From positions 1-10,030 of the forward strand of contig JALVEM010000259.1 of NCBI GenBank assembly GCA_027030825.1: a stretch of DNA of 10,030 nt, read 5' to 3'. Both the position numbers and the translations under genes were made by a program. The notes under the pieces were generated by a model. The model was not told where the DNA came from, made no database searches, and saw nothing but the letters and a program-made list of their open reading frames with translations. This DNA is from Thiohalobacter sp. Its GTDB lineage: Bacteria; Pseudomonadota; Gammaproteobacteria; Thiohalobacterales; Thiohalobacteraceae. Positions 1 to 4,782 of this stretch are shown piece after piece; the first letter of the stretch is position 1, and every line of letters begins with the position of its first letter.

Positions 1-351
1 CCGTGCGCGCGAGATTTCGTCGAGGAACACGGACTCGGCGTCCCAGAGGTCGTTGGGCGTGTGCAGATAGCGCAGGCCGTCACCTTCCCGGTCGGGCACC
101 GGGAAGCCGATCAGGTCGTCGATCTGGATGAGGCTGGCATTGTAGTGCCGGTGCCTGAGCCCGAGCGCCTGTGCAATGCGATTGAGCAGTTCCGACTTGG
201 CGGTGCCCGGCGGGCCGATCAGCAGCATCGGCCGCTCGTCCATGAGCGCCGCCAGGATCACGGGCTCGAGATACGAAAGCCCGAAGAGGTTCAGGCTCGC
301 CAGCAGGCCGACGTGTTCGCCGGCCGGCTCGGAGAGTGCGGTCTGTTGCAT
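1..351 (-). CDS. MoxR-type AAA+ ATPase, N-terminal part (cut by window edge)
   Basis: The frame opens at an ATG at 351 and runs without a stop to the left edge, giving 117 N-terminal residues. Seen in the translation: a Walker A motif GPPGTAKS at residues 46-53, then YNASLIQIDDLIGFPVP (70-86), and a Walker B motif VFLDEIS (108-114). This order and spacing are those of the MoxR/RavA branch of AAA+ ATPases (AAA_5 type). Family members usually act with a VWA-domain partner as chaperone-like machines for cofactor insertion or complex assembly. The client is unknown here, and any partner gene would lie beyond the left edge. The start is supported by AGGAGG on the minus strand (359-364), seven bases before the ATG. 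The gene is the only coding sequence downstream of the tandem SAM-II-like leader at 362-580, so it is probably controlled by SAM. Sub-family and substrate cannot be told from this fragment. Confidence 0.88.
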   Translation of the reverse strand, partial: MQQTALSEPAGEHVGLLASLNLFGLSYLEPVILAALMDERPMLLIGPPGTAKSELLNRIAQALGLRHRHYNASLIQIDDLIGFPVPDREGDGLRYLHTPNDLWDAESVFLDEISRAR

Positions 352-358
352 GATACGT

Positions 359-364
359 CCTCCT
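359..364 (-). promoter_or_regulatory. Shine-Dalgarno site of the MoxR-type gene
   Basis: AGGAGG on the minus strand, seven bases before the ATG at 351, is near-perfect. Its first three bases (362-364) belong to the 3' arm of the hairpin at 362-404, so access by the ribosome should depend on that hairpin. Confidence 0.8.
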
Positions 365-404
365 CGCCCCGTTAGGCCGACGCGGCCGGGTCCCGGGGGC
401 GAGG
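362..404 (-). promoter_or_regulatory. SD-sequestering hairpin (expression platform of the proximal riboswitch)
   Basis: On the minus strand CCTCGCCCC (404-396) is perfectly complementary to GGGGCGAGG (370-362), a nine-base-pair stem. Its 3' arm runs into the AGGAGG ribosome site. Within the loop, GGCCG and CGGCC can form a smaller stem. An overlapping alternative pairs CCGGTCC with GGACCCGG (one bulge) and would leave CCTCGCCCC in a loop, so at least two exclusive folds exist. This is what a translational riboswitch platform looks like. The fold was worked out by eye, without energy calculations. Confidence 0.65.
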
Positions 405-417
405 CAGGACCGGCAGC

Positions 418-470
418 GCTTTAGCAGCATTTGTGAGTCGCCCTGCAAGTTGCTGATTAAATCGGCGACA
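418..470 (-). ncRNA. SAM-II-type riboswitch aptamer, proximal copy
   Basis: Read on the minus strand, the segment has the order of elements of a SAM-II (SAM-alpha, metA-type) aptamer. P1 5' strand GUCGCC (469-464) is followed by GAUUU, then CAGCA, ACUUGCAG, P1 3' strand GGCGAC (442-437), an A-rich linker with CAAAUGCUG, and the 3' signature GCUAAAGC (425-418). P1 is six perfect pairs. CAGCA (455-451) inside the P1 loop pairs with UGCUG (429-425) beyond P1, giving the H-type pseudoknot (P2) of this class. GAUUU, CUUGCAG and GCUAAAGC match the SAM-II consensus as I remember it. Known SAM-II switches turn off methionine and SAM biosynthesis genes, mainly in Alphaproteobacteria. Here the aptamer is followed by an SD-sequestering hairpin and a MoxR-type gene. 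SAM-V, a close structural relative, is an alternative label. Confidence 0.82.
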
Positions 471-472
471 TG

Positions 473-504
473 AAAAAACCCGCTCAGCCTGGCCAAAGCG
501 GGTT
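473..504 (-). terminator. Intrinsic terminator between the two riboswitch aptamers
   Basis: On the minus strand AACCCGCT (504-497) pairs with AGCGGGTT (484-477), an eight-pair GC-rich stem with a twelve-base loop, and the 3' arm runs into six T residues (478-473). This is a textbook Rho-independent terminator for minus-strand transcription only, since the plus strand has A residues on that side. It ends three bases before the proximal aptamer. Its 5' arm region (502-492) is also complementary to the 3' end of the distal aptamer (534-522) over eleven pairs with one bulge. It is therefore probably conditional, with the aptamer tail acting as antiterminator. Confidence 0.85.
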
Positions 505-525
505 GCGGAGATTCCGTCTGTCCCT

Positions 526-577
526 CGCTTTAGCGGCATTTGTATAGCGCCCGCAAGCTGAGCTCAAATCGGCGCTT
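526..577 (-). ncRNA. SAM-II-type riboswitch aptamer, distal copy
   Basis: This is a second copy of the same architecture about 108 bases upstream of the proximal one. P1 is AGCGCC (576-571) with GGCGCU (551-546). Between them lie GAUUUGAG, CAGCUUGCG, and after P1 come ACAAAUGCCG and GCUAAAGC (534-527). Compared with the proximal copy, P1 differs at its outer pairs but stays fully paired (GU/AC against AG/CU), which is compensatory change. The unpaired signature blocks GAUUU, CUUGC, CAAAUGC and GCUAAAGC are kept. The P2 pseudoknot pairing is weaker by hand than in the proximal copy, with a bulge and a mismatch. The copy starts within a few bases of the predicted transcription start near 579. 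It is followed by a terminator, so its control is probably transcriptional. Confidence 0.8.
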
Positions 578-585
578 CATGAAAG

Positions 586-613
586 ATGATAATGCATGAT
601 TCCGGGAATTCAA
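586..613 (-). promoter_or_regulatory. Sigma70-like promoter of the riboswitch leader
   Basis: On the minus strand TTGAAT (613-608) and TATCAT (591-586) are separated by 16 bases. Each matches consensus at four or five of six positions. A start about seven bases downstream, near 579, would place the 5' end of the RNA right before the distal aptamer, giving a leader of roughly 230 nucleotides. Confidence 0.55.
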
Positions 614-707
614 GTCCTGCTCTTTCACTCTGCCGGCGATTCATCTCCCGTTCACGGGGTCTGCGTGATCATCCATGCGGAGTTCGAAGAGACGGAAGGA
701 GAGTGCG

Positions 708-1439
708 ATGAAGCGGCATGTACTCGTTCTGGCCATGACGTTGATCGTGACCGGGTGTGGCGGCGGAGGCAGTGGCAGCAGCAGTGGTTCGATTACACCC
801 CCGGCCGACCCGACGGGGATCTGGGAGGGGTATCTGGCCGTGGCGGGCGACGGCGTGCATGACGTGGGCGGACTGCTGATCGAAGGCAACCTCTATTTCT
901 TCAGCACGGACGGCTTCTATACCACCCTGCATGCAGGCACCTATGCGGTTTCGGGCAACCGGCTCGACGCCGGCACCATCGATTACGATCTCTTCACGGG
1001 ATTCGCGATCGGGCAGACCGATTTTCATGCCACGGTGGACGAAGGTGTCAACATCTCGGGGACCTTTGCCTCCGCCAGTGGAGCGAGCGGAAGCTTCAGT
1101 CTCGATTACAGTGCAGACAATCTTCGCGGAGCATCCCTGACATGGATCGGCGGCAACTGGCTTTCGAACTTCGGTGTGGAGTCGGTGTCGATCGACAGTC
1201 TGGGCAATTTCAGCAGTGCGAACCTGTCCGGCTGCAGCGCCCACGGCTCGGTTCGCCTGATCGACCCCGGAATCAACATCTATCGCCTGAGCCTGACGCT
1301 CGTGTTCTGCGGTGTGCTCGACGGCGCCTATTCGGGATATGCGTTTCTGACGGACAACCTGGTGTTCAACGACACGCTGGTCTATGTGGTACGCAACGCC
1401 GACCGGACAGTGATCTTCGATGTGTTGACCCGGTCGTGA
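708..1439 (+). CDS. Predicted outer-membrane lipoprotein of unknown function
   Basis: This encodes 243 residues. The ATG at 708 is preferred over the one at 675 because AAGGAG (696-701) sits six bases before it and because it puts a clean lipoprotein signal at the N-terminus: MKRH, a hydrophobic core, then the lipobox V-T-G-C with the lipidated cysteine at residue 17. After the cysteine comes a flexible Gly/Ser linker (18-28). Glycine rather than aspartate at +2 predicts sorting to the outer membrane. The rest (about 35-243) alternates hydrophobic and polar residues with many glycines, suggesting a beta-rich fold. The start GIWEGYL (37-43) and the later GAYSGYAFL (206-214) hint at an internal duplication. 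C176 and C201 could form a disulphide. I do not recognise the family. The gene is divergent from the riboswitch leader and ends five bases from the stop of pncB, with no terminator in between. No clear promoter was found. Confidence 0.85.
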   Translation: MKRHVLVLAMTLIVTGCGGGGSGSSSGSITPPADPTGIWEGYLAVAGDGVHDVGGLLIEGNLYFFSTDGFYTTLHAGTYAVSGNRLDAGTIDYDLFTGFAIGQTDFHATVDEGVNISGTFASASGASGSFSLDYSADNLRGASLTWIGGNWLSNFGVESVSIDSLGNFSSANLSGCSAHGSVRLIDPGINIYRLSLTLVFCGVLDGAYSGYAFLTDNLVFNDTLVYVVRNADRTVIFDVLTRS

Positions 1440-1444
1440 AAGTG

Positions 1445-2794
1445 TCAGTCGCGGGCGGCCGCCGCTTCGGCATCGAGTTGCCGGGCGAGTTCTCGAAGTG
1501 CTTCGGAAGGCGTCACGCTCGGCGCCACGGGAGCGTGGATGCGCCGGGCCGTCTCGGGCAGACGGGCGACCTCCTCTTTTACCCGCGCCCGGATCCGGTC
1601 CATCGGTTCGGAAGGGGCGATCCGCCTGCCGTTCTTCATGACAGGCACGAGCAGCGGCTCGCCTGCATGCGACTCTTCCGCCAGCCCCAGGGTGTCCTCC
1701 TGCCAGCGCCCGTCGGTATCGAGGCGCCGCCAGACCTGCTTGCGGCCCGGCCAGGTGGCCTTGCCTTCGGATCGCTTGCGGACCGGCCGGCCGGCGTAGG
1801 CCATGAGCTTGTAGGCGGAATCCAGATAGGGCGCATCGGCCGAGGTGTCGAGCCGGGTGCCGATGCCGAAGCCGTCGATGGGCGCCTGTTCGGCGAGCAG
1901 CTCGGCGATGCGGTATTCATCGAGATTGCCCGAGCAGAAGATGCCGGTGTCCTTCAGTCCGCCCTCGTCCAGGATCCTGCGCACCTTGCGGGCGTGATCG
2001 GCCAGATCGCCGCTGTCGAGCCGCACCGCCTTGATGCGGATGCCGGCCTCGGCAAGCCTGGGCGCCAGCTTCACCACCTTGTGCGCGGCGGCTTCGGTAT
2101 CCCAGGTATCGATGAGCAGCACCACATTGTCCGGATGCGAGCGGGCGAAGGATTCGAAGGCGGCCGTCTCGCTCTCGTGGGCGAGGATGAAGGAATGGGC
2201 CATGGTCCCGAAGACGGGCACGCCGTACAGTGGGTTGGCGAGCACCGTGGCGGAGCCCGCAAACCCGGCCAGCCAGCAGGCTCGGGCGGCCAGCAGGCCG
2301 GCCTCGGCCCCGTGGGCGCGCCGCATGCCGAAATCGACCAGCAGCCTGTCCGGGGCCGCAAGCACGCAGCGGATGGCCTTGGTGGCGATCAGGGTCTGGA
2401 AATGCAGCAGATTGATGAGGCGGCTCTCGACGAGCTGGGCCACGGGCAGAGGCGCGATCACCTGCAGGATGGGCGTGTCCGCGAAGCAGACCGTACCTTC
2501 GGGCAGGGCATGGACCTCGCCGTCGAAACGCATTCCCTCCAGATGATCGGCAAAGTCACTCGCAAACTTGCCGCAGCTGCGAATCCACTCCAGCTCTTCT
2601 TCACTGAAGCGGAGCGCTTCCAGGAAATCCAGCGCCTGTTCCAGCCCGGCGGCCAGCAGGAAACCGCGGTTCTCCGGTACCTTGCGGACGAAGAACTCGA
2701 AGACCGCGGTATCCGTCATGCCCCGTTCCAGGTAGGTCTGGAGCATGGTGAGCTGGTAGAGATCGGTCAGCAGCGGCGAACGCAGGGGATCCAT
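1445..2794 (-). CDS. pncB: Nicotinate phosphoribosyltransferase
   Basis: This 449-residue protein is of usual size for the family. It catalyses nicotinate + PRPP + ATP to nicotinate mononucleotide, the committed step of the Preiss-Handler NAD salvage route in the cytoplasm. Seen in the translation: TDLYQLTM (10-17) at the N-terminus, RRAHGAEAG (158-166), GTMAHSF (196-202) whose His200 fits the phosphorylated histidine of the family, LIDTWDT (227-233), VRLDSGDL (257-264) and GFGIGTRL (308-315). The ATG at 2794 lies two bases after the pncA stop and has GGGAG just upstream, inside the end of pncA. An in-frame ATG at 2812 is less likely, since the family begins close to the TDLYQLTM block. The tail is alanine-rich. 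Placement directly after nicotinamidase in one transcript fits stepwise use of nicotinamide. Confidence 0.95.
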   Translation of the reverse strand: MDPLRSPLLTDLYQLTMLQTYLERGMTDTAVFEFFVRKVPENRGFLLAAGLEQALDFLEALRFSEEELEWIRSCGKFASDFADHLEGMRFDGEVHALPEGTVCFADTPILQVIAPLPVAQLVESRLINLLHFQTLIATKAIRCVLAAPDRLLVDFGMRRAHGAEAGLLAARACWLAGFAGSATVLANPLYGVPVFGTMAHSFILAHESETAAFESFARSHPDNVVLLIDTWDTEAAAHKVVKLAPRLAEAGIRIKAVRLDSGDLADHARKVRRILDEGGLKDTGIFCSGNLDEYRIAELLAEQAPIDGFGIGTRLDTSADAPYLDSAYKLMAYAGRPVRKRSEGKATWPGRKQVWRRLDTDGRWQEDTLGLAEESHAGEPLLVPVMKNGRRIAPSEPMDRIRARVKEEVARLPETARRIHAPVAPSVTPSEALRELARQLDAEAAAARD

Positions 2795-2796
2795 GT

Positions 2797-3396
2797 TCAC
2801 TCCCGCAGCCATTCCGCCGGTGTGGTGACGAACCGGGCGCCGGCGTTCCTCATTCGCTCCAGCGCCTTGTCGCCATCGTCCGGATTCACGTTCACGGCCC
2901 GGATCGCGTCCGTGATCACAAGGGTTTCGAAACCTTCCTTCAGGGCATCCAGGACAGTGTTGAGCACACAATAGTCCGTGGCCAGACCACCCACGAACAG
3001 ACGCTTCACGCCCAGCTCCCGCAGGCGCTCGGCGAGATCGGTGCCCTCGAAACCCGAGTAGGCGTCACGGTCCGGCGAGGTCGCCTTGGAGATGACGATG
3101 ACATCCTCGGGCAGCCTCAGGCCGGGTGCGAATTCGGCGCCGGGGGTGCCGGCCACGCAGTGCGGCGGCCAGGGACCGCCCCGGGCCTGGAAGGAACAGT
3201 GATCGGCCGGATGCCAGTCCCGCGTGGCCACGATCGGCAGATCCGCGGCGCGGAACGCGCGGATCCAGGCGTTGAGCGGGCGGATGACGGCGTCGCCCTC
3301 CGGCACGGGCAGCTGGCCGCCGGGGAGGAAATCGTTTTGCACATCGACAATGACGAGCGCATCGCCGGGTTGGAGTCGAGGGGCCGTGTCGTCCAT
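2797..3396 (-). CDS. pncA: Nicotinamidase
   Basis: This 199-residue isochorismatase-fold hydrolase converts nicotinamide to nicotinate and ammonia, feeding the next gene, pncB. The catalytic triad is visible: Asp18 in IVDVQNDF, Lys104 in ISKATSPD, and the nucleophile Cys143 in GGLATDYCV, which also carries the conserved turn before the cysteine. The metal site is DWHPADH (Asp60, His62, His66). The KATSPDRDAYSGF block is typical of nicotinamidases as opposed to other isochorismatase-like enzymes. The ATG at 3396 has GAGGT six bases upstream on the minus strand. It is the first gene of a two-gene operon, with two bases between its stop and the pncB start. It is divergent from gacA. Confidence 0.95.
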   Translation of the reverse strand: MDDTAPRLQPGDALVIVDVQNDFLPGGQLPVPEGDAVIRPLNAWIRAFRAADLPIVATRDWHPADHCSFQARGGPWPPHCVAGTPGAEFAPGLRLPEDVIVISKATSPDRDAYSGFEGTDLAERLRELGVKRLFVGGLATDYCVLNTVLDALKEGFETLVITDAIRAVNVNPDDGDKALERMRNAGARFVTTPAEWLRE

Positions 3397-3436
3397 GGTC
3401 AGACCTCGCTGTGCGCTTGCCTCGCGTGACAGGCCC

Positions 3437-3470
3437 TATGGTACCATCCCCGGAAGATGCAGGGAGTCAA
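3437..3470. promoter_or_regulatory. Overlapping divergent promoter candidates for pncA and gacA, with a palindrome
   Basis: The 86-base gap between the pncA and gacA starts holds the perfect ten-base palindrome ATGGTACCAT (3438-3447). On the plus strand TTGCCT (3418-3423) and TACCAT (3442-3447) are 18 bases apart and could serve gacA. On the minus strand TTGACT (3470-3465) and GATGGT (3448-3443) are 16 bases apart and could serve pncA. The two -10 elements would overlap in the palindrome, so the promoters would compete. The matches to consensus are partial. Confidence 0.35.
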
Positions 3471-3482
3471 CGCGGGGAGCGC

Positions 3483-4142
3483 ATGGTTCGACTGCTGCTG
3501 GTCGACGATCACGATCTGGTCCGTGCCGGGATGCGCCGGTTGCTCGCCGACGCCCGCGACATGGAGGTCGTGGGCGAGTGCGCCAGCGGTGAAGAGGCGA
3601 TCGGACTGACGCGGGATCTGAAACCCGATGTCGTTCTCCTCGACGTGAGCATGCCCGGCATGGGCGGGATGGAGACCACCCGCCGCATCCTGCAGGTCCA
3701 TCCGGAGGCCCGCATCATCGTGGTCACGGTGCATGTCCAGGAGCCCTGGCCCAGCAAGATGCTGGAGGCCGGTGCGGCCGGCTACCTGACCAAGTCCTGT
3801 GCCTTCGACGAGATCGTCAACGCGATCCGGACCGTGATGAAGGGCGAGATCTATCTGGATCCCCAGGTCGCCCGGACCCTGGCGCTGTCACGGCTGCCCG
3901 GCCAGGAGGGTTCTCCGTTCGAGAGGCTCTCGCAACGGGAGATGGAGGTGCTGCTGATGGTCACCCGGGGGCACAGCATCCAGGACATCTCCGACACCCT
4001 GTGCCTCAGCCCCAAGACCATCAGCACCTACCGTTACCGGCTCTACGACAAGCTGGGCGTGAGCAACGACGTGGAACTCACCCACCTCGCCGTGCGCCAC
4101 GGGCTGATCGATCTGGACGAGGTCGGCGAGGGCCGGGCCTGA
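3483..4142 (+). CDS. gacA: GacA/UvrY family response regulator
   Basis: This 219-residue NarL/FixJ-type response regulator is close in length to GacA and UvrY. The receiver domain (about 1-120) has the acidic pair D8-D9, phospho-acceptor D54 in VVLLDVSMPGMGG, T82 and K104. The C-terminal LuxR-type helix-turn-helix runs from LSQREMEVL (149-157) to KTISTYRYRLYDKLGV (178-193). In characterised relatives the partner kinase is GacS/BarA, and the phosphorylated protein activates small RNAs that titrate CsrA/RsmA. The ATG at 3483 is chosen because the protein then begins MVRLLLVDDHDLVRAG, as in the family. GGGGAG (3474-3479) precedes it, though the three-base spacing is tight. The longer frame from a GTG at 3411 would add 24 residues with no homologous look. 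The location two genes before uvrC supports the assignment, since uvrY and uvrC are neighbours in Enterobacteria. Confidence 0.92.
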   Translation: MVRLLLVDDHDLVRAGMRRLLADARDMEVVGECASGEEAIGLTRDLKPDVVLLDVSMPGMGGMETTRRILQVHPEARIIVVTVHVQEPWPSKMLEAGAAGYLTKSCAFDEIVNAIRTVMKGEIYLDPQVARTLALSRLPGQEGSPFERLSQREMEVLLMVTRGHSIQDISDTLCLSPKTISTYRYRLYDKLGVSNDVELTHLAVRHGLIDLDEVGEGRA

Positions 4143-4146
4143 TCCC

Positions 4147-4782
4147 ATGGCATCCTTCGATCCCGATTGCCGGGCCTGCCCGCGGCTCGCCGCCCATCTG
4201 GACGAGGTGAAGGCGCTCGAACCCGACTATCACTGTCGCCCCGTGCCGCCTTTCGGTGATCCGCGTCCCGGGCTGCTCATCGTCGGCCTGGCCCCGGGCC
4301 GCGACGGGGCGAACCGCACCGGCCGGCCCTTCACCGGCGATCATGCCGGCATTCTGCTCTACGAGATGCTCCATCGGCACGGGTTCTCCAGCCGGCCGGA
4401 GTCCGTGGCGCGCGACGACGGACTGGTATTGCAGGGCGCGCGGATCACGAACGCCGTGAAGTGCCTGCCGCCGGCCAACCGGCCCACGGCCGAGGAGGTG
4501 CGGACCTGCAATCCGTATCTTGCCGCGGAACTGCAGGCCCTGCCGCCCGGGGCGCTGGTGCTGGCGCTGGGCAAGGTGGCGCACGATGCCGTGTTGCGTG
4601 CCTGCGGGATGAAGCTGTCCGCCTGCCGTTTCGCGCACGGCGCCGAACATGTTCTCACGGGTGGACTGCGGTTACTGGACTCCTATCACTGTTCGCGATA
4701 CAACACCCAGACCGGCCGCCTGACGCCCGCCATGTTCGATGCCGTCTTCCGGCGTGCACGCGCGCTGATCCCCGATGAATGA
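4147..4782 (+). CDS. Family 5 (UDGb-type) uracil-DNA glycosylase
   Basis: This 211-residue protein of the uracil-DNA glycosylase superfamily removes uracil and related deaminated bases from DNA. Diagnostic features are GLAPGRDGANRTGRPFTGD (47-65), the family 5 version of the first active-site motif with GANRTGR, and SYHCSRYNTQTGRLT (179-193) as the second motif. Four cysteines, C8-x2-C11 and C106-x14-C121, match the pattern that holds a 4Fe-4S cluster in family 4 and 5 enzymes. Family 5 enzymes lack the usual polar catalytic residue of motif 1 and accept a broader range of bases. The gene starts four bases after gacA and overlaps uvrC by eight bases, so it is probably cotranscribed and translationally coupled. 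No strong SD is seen. Family 4 is the alternative, but GANRTGR argues for family 5. Confidence 0.88.
   Translation: MASFDPDCRACPRLAAHLDEVKALEPDYHCRPVPPFGDPRPGLLIVGLAPGRDGANRTGRPFTGDHAGILLYEMLHRHGFSSRPESVARDDGLVLQGARITNAVKCLPPANRPTAEEVRTCNPYLAAELQALPPGALVLALGKVAHDAVLRACGMKLSACRFAHGAEHVLTGGLRLLDSYHCSRYNTQTGRLTPAMFDAVFRRARALIPDE

Noticed and set aside
80..496. Open frame of 138 codons on the minus strand
   Set aside because: It is out of frame with the well-supported MoxR-type gene, runs through the structured leader, and its product has low-complexity Arg/Pro/Ala composition.
418..580. The same RNA structures acting on the plus strand as a leader of the lipoprotein gene
   Set aside because: The conserved signatures read in SAM-II order only on the minus strand. 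The terminator T run and the SD hairpin also serve only the minus strand, and the lipoprotein gene starts more than 120 bases away with its own ribosome site.
400..600. The two similar blocks at 418-470 and 526-577 as CRISPR-like or simple direct repeats
   Set aside because: There are only two copies. They differ at many positions, but in a pattern that preserves base pairing and fixed unpaired signatures. That fits a structured RNA, not a repeat array.
647..658. Small hairpin CCCG-TTCA-CGGG upstream of the lipoprotein gene as a terminator
   Set aside because: It has only four to five pairs, no T run follows on either strand, and no gene ends there.
1454..1463. Palindrome GGCGGCCGCC near the pncB stop as a terminator
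   Set aside because: It lies inside the coding sequence for the alanine-rich tail, is not followed by a T run on either strand, and is expected by chance in GC-rich alanine codons.
1142..2974. Long open frame of 610 codons on the plus strand opposite pncB and pncA
   Set aside because: It is a shadow of GC-rich coding sequence on the other strand. Both opposing genes carry full family motifs, and the frame has no recognisable domain.
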